A DNA stretch of 64,000 bases from Scytonema millei VB511283. GTDB taxonomy: Bacteria > Cyanobacteriota > Cyanobacteriia > Cyanobacteriales > Chroococcidiopsidaceae. Every line of letters starts with the position of its first letter. Positions within the stretch are counted from its first letter, which is position 1. The position numbers were made by a program, and so were the translations under genes. Of this stretch, positions 15,152-22,962 are shown one piece after another. The notes beneath the pieces were generated by a model, which made no database searches, was not told the origin of the DNA, and saw only the letters and a program-made list of their open reading frames with translations. The stretch spans positions 62,001 to 126,000 of the forward strand of contig NZ_JTJC03000001.1 of assembly GCF_000817735.3 (NCBI RefSeq), given 5' to 3'.

Positions 15152-17014
15152 ATGGCTGACACCTTCCTCCAAACCATCTGGTTAGTTCCCATTTATGCCT
15201 TGATAGGGGCAATTTCGACGATTCCTTGGTCGCCTGGAATTATTCGACGCACGGGACCCCGCCCAGCAGCATATATTAATTTGGTGACGACTGCTGTTGC
15301 CTTCACCCATGCTTTAATTGCCCTGAGCGCATCTTGGAACAAACCAGCTCAATATTTATATTTTTCCTGGTTGCACGTAGCCAATTTTGACTTCACGATC
15401 GCCGTAGAAGTTTCTTCACTTACGGTAGGTGCGATCGCTTTAGTTACAGGCTTAAACGTGCTAGCGATCGTCTTTGCGATCGGCTATTTAGAAATGGACT
15501 GGGGGTGGGCGCGTTTCCACGTGATGATGGCGCTGTTTGAAGCCGGGATGTGCGCCTTAGTACTATGTAACTCCCTGTTCTTCAGCTACTTTATTCTAGA
15601 AATTCTCACCCTGTGTACTTATTTGTTACTAGGCTTCTGGTTCAGTCAGCCATTGGTAGTCACGGGAGCAAGAGACGCTTTTTTAACCAAACGGGTAGGC
15701 GATTTGTTTCTATTGATGGGGGTACTTGCTCTATATCCCCTCGCTGGAACTTGGGATTTCTCAGAACTCGCACGGTGGGCGCAAACAGCTAACGTTAACC
15801 CCACAGCAATAACATTAGTGTGCTTGGCTCTGATTGCCGGTCCAATGGGTAAATGCGCCGTATTTCCACTGCACTTATGGCTGGACGAGGCAATGGAAGG
15901 TCCCGTACCAGCAACGATTTTGCGTAATTCAGTGGTTGTAGCAACAGGTGCTTGGGTACTCGTGAAACTTCAGCCAGTCCTGGCACTTTCGCCCTTTGCC
16001 CTATCTTTTGCCACATTCATCGGTGCGGTGACAGCCGTAGGTGCTTCTTTGATTGTCATCGCTCAAGTTGATGTCAAGCGCGCTTTGTCATATTCTGTCA
16101 GTGCTTACATGGGTTTAGTATTTGTGGCTGTAGGTACGGGACAAACTCAAGCCGCACTACTATTAGTATTTACCCATGCCGTAGCAATTTCACTGCTCGT
16201 CATGAGTACGGGTGGTGTAGTTTGGAATAGTATTACTCAGGATCTTCGTCTTTATGGAGGATTGTGGTCGCGCCGACCGATTTCAGCTATTGCCTTTATT
16301 GTTGGTGCAGCCGGATTAGTGGCTTTTCCACCCTTGGGCGGATTTTGGGCATTGCTGCAAATAGCCGATGGATTGTGGACAACTCAGCCTTTGTTAGTCG
16401 GAGTTATTTTAGTCACGAATGCGCTGACAGCTTTCAGCGTCACCAGGGTATTTTGTCTCATGTTTGGCAATAAACCCAAGCCAATGACCGTGCGATCGCC
16501 TGAAGTTCATTGGCCCATGATGTTGCCAATGACAATCTTAATGGGCTTTGTCATGCACGCTCCGTTAGTATTGCAAAGCTTGTCGTTACTGCCAGAATGG
16601 GCATACATCAACAAAGATGTAGCTTTGTTATTAATTTGGTCTACGATTTTTGGGTGCAGTATCTCAGCTGTAGTTTACCTCTCACCCTTGGTTCCAAAAC
16701 CAGTCACGCTACCTTGGAAACCACTGCAAGACTTTTTCGCCTACGACCTCTATACAGCTAACTTGTATCGGGTAACGATTGTATTTGGAGTAGCCGTAGT
16801 TTCTCGCCTAATTGCTCTGATCGATCGCTACTTAGTTGATGGCATTGTAAATTTAGTTGGCTTAGTCTCGATTTTCGGAGGTGAAACCCTCAAATACAGC
16901 ACTTCTGGACAATCGCAATTCTACGCCTTAACTATCTTGCTAGGCGTGTGTTTGTTAGGCACGATCGTCGGCTGGCCCCTGCTATCCCACATGGAACTCA
17001 GTTTTGCATTCTAG
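15152..17014 (+). CDS. ndhF3: NDH-1 subunit NdhF3 (CO2-uptake complex NDH-1MS)
   Basis: 620 aa, about 16 membrane helices. Proton-pumping NdhF/NuoL core visible: WARFHVMMALFEAGM, ARDAFLTKRVGDLFLL, GPMGKCAVFPLHLWLDEAMEGPVPATILRNSVVVATGAWVL (in parts) and DVKRALSYSVSAYMGL. Replacement of the usual LLHSATMV by LRNSVVVAT-like sequence and the downstream ndhD and cup genes mark it as the specialised NdhF3 (or F4) type. Works in the thylakoid NDH-1 complex that hydrates CO2 to bicarbonate using redox energy. Confidence 0.88.
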   Translation: MADTFLQTIWLVPIYALIGAISTIPWSPGIIRRTGPRPAAYINLVTTAVAFTHALIALSASWNKPAQYLYFSWLHVANFDFTIAVEVSSLTVGAIALVTGLNVLAIVFAIGYLEMDWGWARFHVMMALFEAGMCALVLCNSLFFSYFILEILTLCTYLLLGFWFSQPLVVTGARDAFLTKRVGDLFLLMGVLALYPLAGTWDFSELARWAQTANVNPTAITLVCLALIAGPMGKCAVFPLHLWLDEAMEGPVPATILRNSVVVATGAWVLVKLQPVLALSPFALSFATFIGAVTAVGASLIVIAQVDVKRALSYSVSAYMGLVFVAVGTGQTQAALLLVFTHAVAISLLVMSTGGVVWNSITQDLRLYGGLWSRRPISAIAFIVGAAGLVAFPPLGGFWALLQIADGLWTTQPLLVGVILVTNALTAFSVTRVFCLMFGNKPKPMTVRSPEVHWPMMLPMTILMGFVMHAPLVLQSLSLLPEWAYINKDVALLLIWSTIFGCSISAVVYLSPLVPKPVTLPWKPLQDFFAYDLYTANLYRVTIVFGVAVVSRLIALIDRYLVDGIVNLVGLVSIFGGETLKYSTSGQSQFYALTILLGVCLLGTIVGWPLLSHMELSFAF

Positions 17015-17118
17015 AAAGTGACTAGTGACTAGTGGCTGGTGACTGGACAAAGAATCTAGCTACTAGCCACTAGCTGCTCACCAACTACCAACTACCAACT
17101 ACCAATTTCAAAATCGTT

Positions 17119-18609
17119 ATGCTGAGTGCTTTGATCTGGATACCTGTCGTCGGTGCTGCTTGCATTGGATTTATACCAATGAAAGGCGATCGGGCGCGAT
17201 CGCTGGCTTTGGCGATCGCTACTGGCATCATTATTTGGACGCTGGTGTTACTGAGTCAATTTGACATCTCCTTAGCTGGGATGCAGTTTTCTGAATTGTT
17301 GCCTTGGATTGATACCCTGGGATTGAGCTATAGCCTGGGGGCAGATGGTTTGTCTATCCCTCTAGTCGCCTTAGCAGGGGTATTGACTTGGATTGCTATT
17401 TATAGTAGCAGCGAAAATATTACCCGTCCTCGGCTGTACTACGCTTTGTTGCTGCTGATCTATGCTGGGGTGGTGGGTGGATTCCTAGCACAAAACTTGC
17501 TGTTGTTCGTTCTATTTTACGAAGTCGAGCTGATTCCTTTCTATCTGCTGATCGCAATCTGGGGTGGAACGGCAAAGCGCGGCTACGCTGCGATGAAGTT
17601 TTTGATCTACACGGCAGTTTCGGGAATTTTGATTTTAGCTGGCTTTTTGGGAATTACTTGGCTGACAGGATCTTCTAGCTTCGATTACAACGCGATCGCC
17701 ACCACGGGATTACCCCTTCAAGCGCAATTGATCCTCCTAACCATCCTGTTAGTTGGATTTGGGATTAAAATTCCTTTGGTTCCCCTACATACTTGGTTGC
17801 CCGATGCTTACACGGAAGCTTCTCCACCCGTAGCGATTATGTTGGGGGGAATCCTGGCAAAGTTAGGAACCTATGGGATTATCCGATTTGGTCTAGGACT
17901 ATTTCCCGAAACTTGGGCTATAGTCGCGCCTGGTTTAGCAATTATTGGGGCAATTAGCGCGGTTTACGGTGCGGTAACGGCGATCGCGCAAAAAGATATC
18001 AAGCGCATGGTTGCCTATAGTTCGATCGGACACATGGGATATGTCATGCTGGCTGCGGCTGCTGCTACTGAGTTGAGTACGGTCGGCGCAGTGGCGCAAA
18101 TGGTTGCCCACGGTCTAATTTTGGCAATTCTGTTTAATTTAATTGGTGTCATTGAAACTAAAGTCGGGACTCGCGAACTTGATGTCTTGAATGGATTGAT
18201 GAGTCCGATTCGCGGATTACCCTACATTAGCGCCCTTCTAGTGATGGGAGGCATGGCAAGCGCGGGAATTCCAGGCATGACTGGTTTTATTGCCGAATTT
18301 TTAGTCCTGCAAGGTAGTTATGCTAGGTTTCCCTTACCTACCCTCGTTTGCGTTCTCTGTACAGGCTTGACAGCGGTATATTTTGTGATTTTGCTCAACC
18401 GGACTTGCTTTGGCAAGCTAGATAACAAGACAGCTTACTATCCCGTCGTCACCTGGTCGGAAAAAATTCCCGCCCTCGTTCTCACAGTCTTGATCCTATT
18501 TCTAGGCATTCAACCCACTTGGTTAGTCCGTTGGAGTGAAACCACCAGCGCCGCTATGGTTGCTACGGTTCGCGTCAACACTACACAGCAAATCGCCATT
18601 AAAAATTAG
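17119..18609 (+). CDS. ndhD3: NDH-1 subunit NdhD3
   Basis: 496 aa, about 14 membrane helices; NuoM-type antiporter-like subunit. Marks: FYEVELIPFYLLIAIWGG, GFGIKIPLVPLHTWLPDAYTEASPP, ILAKLGTYGIIRFG and AQKDIKRMVAYSSIGHMGYV. Second gene of the CO2-uptake operon, 104 bp after ndhF3; the gap is made of TAGTGAC and CAACTAC heptamers. D3 versus D4 is judged from the gene order F-D-cupA. Confidence 0.88.
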   Translation: MLSALIWIPVVGAACIGFIPMKGDRARSLALAIATGIIIWTLVLLSQFDISLAGMQFSELLPWIDTLGLSYSLGADGLSIPLVALAGVLTWIAIYSSSENITRPRLYYALLLLIYAGVVGGFLAQNLLLFVLFYEVELIPFYLLIAIWGGTAKRGYAAMKFLIYTAVSGILILAGFLGITWLTGSSSFDYNAIATTGLPLQAQLILLTILLVGFGIKIPLVPLHTWLPDAYTEASPPVAIMLGGILAKLGTYGIIRFGLGLFPETWAIVAPGLAIIGAISAVYGAVTAIAQKDIKRMVAYSSIGHMGYVMLAAAAATELSTVGAVAQMVAHGLILAILFNLIGVIETKVGTRELDVLNGLMSPIRGLPYISALLVMGGMASAGIPGMTGFIAEFLVLQGSYARFPLPTLVCVLCTGLTAVYFVILLNRTCFGKLDNKTAYYPVVTWSEKIPALVLTVLILFLGIQPTWLVRWSETTSAAMVATVRVNTTQQIAIKN

Positions 18610-18611
18610 AA

Positions 18612-18636
18612 TAGGGCGCACAGCCGTGCGCCCCTA
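18612..18636. repeat. REP-like palindrome (TAGGGCGCACAGCC type)
   Basis: TAGGGCGCACAGCCGTGCGC... nearly perfect palindrome right after the ndhD3 stop, the core of a dispersed family also at 5257, 35083, 54108 and 60623. A second inverted pair GGGCGGGTTT (18659-18668) / AAACCCGCCC (18708-18717) follows. Both lie between ndhD3 and cupA and could attenuate or stabilise the operon mRNA. Confidence 0.7.
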
Positions 18637-18745
18637 CGACTCTCCAATAATTCTGTACGGGCGGGTTTAACCACAGAATTTTTTGTTCTTTAACCAAAAC
18701 TCTCAAAAAACCCGCCCCTACCACTACTCACTACTCACTCCCGTC

Positions 18746-20065
18746 ATGGTACTTGCTCAAGAAAAATCTACAGCGAAATTGCCCCCATCCAAACATGAAT
18801 TTGCCGATATCATTCATCGCTTAGAAGCAGGTGGGGCGATGCTACCAGATACGCCAGAAAATCTGATGCAAATCATCGGTATTTATAAAGCTTATGCCGT
18901 ACCGATGGATTTCTACTGGCGCGACTTATTGTATATTGGCGAACGAGTCTTCCTCGAACCGCTACCCTTTTTCAAATACTTCATTCCCCAGGAGTATTTA
19001 GACCTGCACAATCATTATGCAGGCGACGATGCCGATTTGCGGATTTGGCGGGGACCAGCCACAGCGCATCCCGAACTACTTGCCTTTATGGAAAAAGGTG
19101 AAACCCGCAAGATGCCTAGATTGTTGCATCACTGGTTCCACGATCGCATCAACATGGAATTTGCCGAAGAATGTATGCGGGCAATGCTGTGGCACGGTAG
19201 AGACATGGGCTATGGCAAGTTCGATGCCTATCTCGACTCGGATGAATACAAAGCTAACGCCGATCGCGCCATTAAAGCTTATTTCAAGTACAATCCAGCC
19301 ATGCTGGGGCTGTATAAGTTATTTCCAGAAATGTTCTTGGAACAGTGCCGTCAGGCTTCTTATTACGCCAACTTGGGCTTATTCTGGGAAGTGATGGCTC
19401 CAGTATTTTTTGAGATGTCCGACATTTACGACGAAGGCGGATTTAAGGGAGTCCCCGACGCGATGAACTTCTTGGTGAATGGAATTTTTGCGATCGCGGG
19501 TCGTCCAATTTACCACCACGTTTATATTCGCGGCGAACGCTACGAAATTATTCCTAAATCGAAAGGGTTTACCTGGCTTTATGAAGCGGCGTTACCATAT
19601 GTCGAAGCTGTTTTCTACCGCACCTCTCCTTTCCGGGGGACGAAATCATATAATGCTCAAGCCGGACAAATTCCTACCGAACAAAAAGATTTCCACTATG
19701 GCGTTTTATATGCCGATAAATTTCCTGTAGGTACGGCTGGTATTCCACCTACATTGTTGGCACAAGATATGTATCATTTCTTGCCTCAATATTTGAGAGA
19801 TTATTACCAGCAGCACTGTCGCGGTGAAGATGATATTTTAGTGCAATTGGGTATTACGTTCCAGCGATCGATGTACTGCGTAACTTCTGCGGTTATTCAA
19901 GCGTTGAGGACTGCATTGTTATATCCGTTAGATGACCCCAATCCAAGACATTTGCAAGCAAATCGGGAGTTTTTTGAAAAGCAAATTAATCGCTTCTGTC
20001 GTCCAGAATTTGGTATGAAAGATGCGGCACGTTTGAGGCAAATTCAGACTGCGGATTATCGTTAG
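18746..20065 (+). CDS. cupA: CO2 hydration protein CupA (ChpY)
   Basis: 439 aa from the Met at 18746 (MVLAQEKSTAKLPPSKHEFAD). The whole protein matches the CO2 hydration (Chp/Cup) family: HRLEAGGAMLPDTPENLMQIIGIYK, YWRDLLYIGERVFL, HNHYAGDDADLRIWRG, HHWFHDRINMEFAEECMRAMLWHGR. It docks at the distal end of the NDH-1MS membrane arm and carries out CO2 to bicarbonate conversion. N-terminal length and ndhF3-ndhD3 linkage favour CupA over CupB. No clear Shine-Dalgarno stands before the chosen start. Confidence 0.9.
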   Translation: MVLAQEKSTAKLPPSKHEFADIIHRLEAGGAMLPDTPENLMQIIGIYKAYAVPMDFYWRDLLYIGERVFLEPLPFFKYFIPQEYLDLHNHYAGDDADLRIWRGPATAHPELLAFMEKGETRKMPRLLHHWFHDRINMEFAEECMRAMLWHGRDMGYGKFDAYLDSDEYKANADRAIKAYFKYNPAMLGLYKLFPEMFLEQCRQASYYANLGLFWEVMAPVFFEMSDIYDEGGFKGVPDAMNFLVNGIFAIAGRPIYHHVYIRGERYEIIPKSKGFTWLYEAALPYVEAVFYRTSPFRGTKSYNAQAGQIPTEQKDFHYGVLYADKFPVGTAGIPPTLLAQDMYHFLPQYLRDYYQQHCRGEDDILVQLGITFQRSMYCVTSAVIQALRTALLYPLDDPNPRHLQANREFFEKQINRFCRPEFGMKDAARLRQIQTADYR

Positions 20066-20070
20066 AAGAT

Positions 20071-20170
20071 CCCCCCAACCCCCCTTAAAAAGGGGGGGCT
20101 TTTGTGTTCTCTCAATCTTCGTTTCTAGTTAAAGAGAGCCCCCCAACCCCCCTTAAAAAGGGGGGCTTTT
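20071..20170. repeat. Two CCCCCCTTAAAAAGGGGGG palindromes
   Basis: Two copies of a dispersed C6/G6 hairpin (20079-20098 and 20148-20166) downstream of cupA; both have a T-rich follow-up (CTTTTGT) and may work as terminators. More copies of this family are at 20633-20666, 21072-21106 and, inside the NRPS gene, 44410-44486. Confidence 0.8.
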
Positions 20171-20393
20171 GTATTTTGGGCGATTTCAAGGTGTTTCAGT
20201 ACATAAGCAAATATATTTCAGTATGTACACAGAGGGAATTAGCTAAAGTTCGTGTTTTTATGGACTAAAATGTAGATTTATTTCTATTATGGCTTCTACT
20301 GCAACATTAGATCTCTTCATTTTGCTCGGTTAAGTACAAAGTATAGGTGCTTGTTCAAGTCCGAATCCTTTCCAATGGGTAGCTATAGTTGCT

Positions 20394-20597
20394 ATGGTTA
20401 GCACAGCAGGAGTTTTTGCAGTTAGTACTGGAGTGGGTACAATAGCTGTTGCTAGTACACTAGTTACTCTTATTACTACAGGAGCTTCCATAGCTGTTAT
20501 AGCTGCTGAAATATCGACATCAGCAGGTGCAACTGCTAGCTCATTAGGAGTATTGTCCCAACTAGTGTATGAAATTCAAAGTATTTTAGGATGCTAG
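20394..20597 (+). CDS. Short hydrophobic Ala/Thr/Ser/Val-rich peptide
   Basis: 67 aa, MVSTAGVFAVSTGVGTIAVA..., almost no charge, with one or two possible membrane helices and a C-terminal SILGC. No Shine-Dalgarno is obvious. It could be a pore-forming or bacteriocin-like peptide, a small membrane protein, or a fortuitous frame. The neighbouring graspetide locus makes a peptide product conceivable, but nothing links them directly. Confidence 0.35.
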   Translation: MVSTAGVFAVSTGVGTIAVASTLVTLITTGASIAVIAAEISTSAGATASSLGVLSQLVYEIQSILGC

Positions 20598-20678
20598 CCT
20601 AAGCAAAAGTCGAAAATAATTCAATCTCCAATTCCCCCCTTTTTAAGGGGGGTTAGGGGGGATCTCCGAGGACTCAGA

Positions 20679-21068
20679 ATGAACCGCGAAAACCTACTCA
20701 ACACAGACTTTCACCTACCCTATAATCCGCAACTTGTAGAAAGAGCAAAAGAATTCCGAAAAAACATGACTCCAGCCGAAAAGCTACTCTGGAATCATTA
20801 TCTCAGAAAGTTCAAATATCGAGTTTTAAGACAAAGACCTATCGATAATTTTATTGTTGATTTTTATTGTGCAGAATTAAGGCTAGTAATTGAAGTTGAT
20901 GGAGATAGCCACTTTACAGATGATGGCAAAATTTACGATTTAGAAAGAACTGCAAAATTAGAATGCTACGGACTAAATGTTATGAGATTTAACAATAATG
21001 AAGTATTGAACAATATAGAGGGAGTTTGTCATGAGATTGAGGAAGCGATCGCACTTCGTTCTGAGTGA
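20679..21068 (+). CDS. DUF559 (Vsr-like endonuclease fold) protein
   Basis: 129 aa. Marks of DUF559: FRKNMTPAEKLLWNHYLRKFKYRVLRQRPIDNFIVDFYC..LRLVIEVDGDSHF (in parts), with the catalytic-type DFYC..L.IEVDG arrangement of the restriction-endonuclease-like fold. Such genes are common, short and often solitary in cyanobacteria; function is unproved. Both flanks carry the C6/G6 palindromes, so the block may have moved with them. Confidence 0.8.
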   Translation: MNRENLLNTDFHLPYNPQLVERAKEFRKNMTPAEKLLWNHYLRKFKYRVLRQRPIDNFIVDFYCAELRLVIEVDGDSHFTDDGKIYDLERTAKLECYGLNVMRFNNNEVLNNIEGVCHEIEEAIALRSE

Positions 21069-21071
21069 AGA

Positions 21072-21106
21072 GATCCCCCCAACCCCCCTTTTTAAGGGGG
21101 GTTTTT
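21072..21106. repeat. C6/G6 palindrome between convergent genes
   Basis: CCCCCCAACCCCCCTTTTTAAGGGGGG with a following T6 run on the plus strand. It overlaps the last codons of the ATP-grasp gene, whose C-terminal residues (KNPP) are encoded by it. Confidence 0.75.
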
Positions 21107-22066
21107 TATGAGAAGAGCTGCGATCGCCTGCGAGATTGGTAAACCAGCATGTTTTTCTAACCAATAGAACTCCCCTACAGGGTTAATTTCTAAAAATATA
21201 TAACGCCCGTCTGGAGTCAAAATGAGGTCGAATGCCCCATAATTTAACTGAAAATATGTCATGATCTGTCGCAATTTTATAGCAAGATCTTGGGGAAGAT
21301 GGTAGGGTCGCCAAGCATCAATCAAAGTCAATCCTTGTCGCCGCCAATCATGACTTGCTGCAGGCGAAATCTGAGAGTCAATTGCAGCTGTAAATACCTG
21401 CTGTCCAACAATTGTCGTCCTCAGTTCTAATGCTTTGGGAATGTTTTCTTGAAAGCACATCGGACAAAAGCGCAGTCCCTCTAACTTTTCTAAATCCTCC
21501 GGTTTAACGGAATTGGTGAAAACAACTTGCTCTTGTCCTCGATCGTAAATTGCAAAGGTAGTGAGCATTTTCGTCACCATACCCGAACTGCACTCTCGCG
21601 CAAATTCCAACACTGCTTGGGGATTGTTTGTAATCAGAGTGCGTGGAGTTTCTAAACCGAGCGATCGCGCAACTTGTAATTGTAACTGCTTGTGTTCAGC
21701 ACGACGAATATTAGACACGGAATCGAGATGGAAAACATTGAGACTAGCGATCGCCCCGAGAATCGTAGCTTGCGACTCTTGAACCGAGGCTTGGCGTAGT
21801 TGCGCATCCATCGTTGTCGGAATCCTTGCACCCATGCGAATGCGCCGATACCAAACTGCGGATACATTTTGTAAATTGAGTTGGTTTGCACCATCAATCA
21901 GCACGAACCGTTCTGTTCCCAGTCCAAAATAGACTTCTAAATGTGTCTGAGTCGGAAAGCGATCGGTATCAAAGCGAAATGCCTTTCCACCTTGAGCTGC
22001 GATCGCCTGAATCACTAAGGAAATCCCCTCATGATCTCGACTATGAGTCACGATCAAAACTGTCAT
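21092..22066 (-). CDS. MvdD/MdnC-type ATP-grasp peptide ligase (graspetide maturase)
   Basis: 324 aa from the Met at 22066, which has TTGGAG nine bases upstream. The N-terminus MTVLIVTHSRDHEGISLVIQ, RFDTDRFPT, VSAVWYRRIRMG, HKQLQLQVARSLGLETPRTL, FQENIPKALELRTTIVG and FLEINPVGEFYWLE match the ATP-grasp ligases that cyclise microviridins. These enzymes activate side-chain carboxylates of a precursor peptide and form esters (MvdD/MdnC) or amides (MvdC/MdnB). From memory of the two classes this looks more like the ester-forming one. The precursor gene is 150 bp upstream on the same strand. No second ligase, GNAT or transporter is adjacent. Confidence 0.88.
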   Translation of the reverse strand: MTVLIVTHSRDHEGISLVIQAIAAQGGKAFRFDTDRFPTQTHLEVYFGLGTERFVLIDGANQLNLQNVSAVWYRRIRMGARIPTTMDAQLRQASVQESQATILGAIASLNVFHLDSVSNIRRAEHKQLQLQVARSLGLETPRTLITNNPQAVLEFARECSSGMVTKMLTTFAIYDRGQEQVVFTNSVKPEDLEKLEGLRFCPMCFQENIPKALELRTTIVGQQVFTAAIDSQISPAASHDWRRQGLTLIDAWRPYHLPQDLAIKLRQIMTYFQLNYGAFDLILTPDGRYIFLEINPVGEFYWLEKHAGLPISQAIAALLIKNPP

Positions 22067-22215
22067 ATCGTTGTACTCCAATTTGCGATCGCTAACTCGT
22101 AATTCGTAGCTATTATTCTCTACATTATTGCTATAAGATTATTTTTCATCATCAAGCTAGGAGCTTGTACCCAGAGTTAATAAATTACGACTTACGAATT
22201 ACGACTTACAAATTA

Positions 22216-22482
22216 TTATTTGTAATAATCAGAAATTGATGGAAACTTGGGAAAATCAGGCATAGATGGCATCTTGGGCATCTCCATCGAGGGGAATTCA
22301 TAACCTTTATTCCCACCGTCAACGTCAACGTCAGATGGATATGCTAGCGTTGTTGCATATACGCTACCACCACTCACAGATGCCATTTCTGCTTCCGAAA
22401 GTTCTGCTCCAAATTGCCCTTCTAGAAAGTGGGCGAAAAAAGGAATTGGTGAATTTAAATTTCGTGAGTTCATGTCAGACAT
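22216..22482 (-). CDS. Graspetide (microviridin-like) precursor peptide
   Basis: 88 aa. Leader residues 1-39 contain PFFAHFLE (14-21), the ligase-recognition motif (PFFARFLE) of microviridin precursors, and end with SVSGGS (36-40), a double-Gly type processing site. The core has TTLAYPSDVDVD (44-55), resembling the microviridin TxKxPSDxxE/D core, but the Lys that forms the lactam is Ala. The tail (60-88) is rich in Pro, Met, Phe and acidic/basic residues (FPSMEMPKMPSMPDFPKFPS) and has no counterpart in known microviridins. GGAGG stands 12 bases before the first ATG. Confidence 0.85.
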   Translation of the reverse strand: MSDMNSRNLNSPIPFFAHFLEGQFGAELSEAEMASVSGGSVYATTLAYPSDVDVDGGNKGYEFPSMEMPKMPSMPDFPKFPSISDYYK

Positions 22483-22962
22483 AGATTTTATTTACCTCCG
22501 ATTGGTTAATTCAGGTTGCAGCAATAACTTAGCAAACTCTTATTAAAAGAATTTAGAATTCTAGTCGTAGAACTATGAATGACAAACCCCACAGACAAAT
22601 CTACGGGGCTGAAAACAGAAAAATCTAATTTTTTCACGCCTTATATGGGCTTGAAAACATTCAACTAATTCCGAATTTCAAATTCCAAATTCTAAATTTT
22701 TAAGTTGTATTGCTAAGCTTTAGTTAGCAACCTATACTCACCACTTCATCCAGCAGTATAGAGGTTACGCATGATTTTACAAAAATTTATTTTCAGGGAT
22801 ATACAAAAGCAAAAAGATGTGTTTTTTTCGTCGTAGGGGCGGGTTTAGCAAAAGAGCCGCGGCTAGTCACAAGAAATCTTGGTTCAAAATCCGCCCATAT
22901 AAGAGTCAGGAGCCGATTGGTAATTGCCCCCTCAGCTCCCTCAGCTTCCCCAGCTCTCTTCT
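22483..22962. other. Intergenic region upstream of the graspetide operon
   Basis: No gene seen. It contains a possible hairpin CCCCACAGA...TCTACGGGG near 22587, an AATTCCA-type repeat (22668-22700) and a REP-related GGGCGG...CCGCCC pair (about 22843-22896). The graspetide promoter must lie in the first 200 bp. Confidence 0.45.

Noticed and set aside
20341-20375. TTCAAGTCCGAATCC, like a tRNA T-loop
   Set aside because: No GG before TTC at the right distance and no matching arms.
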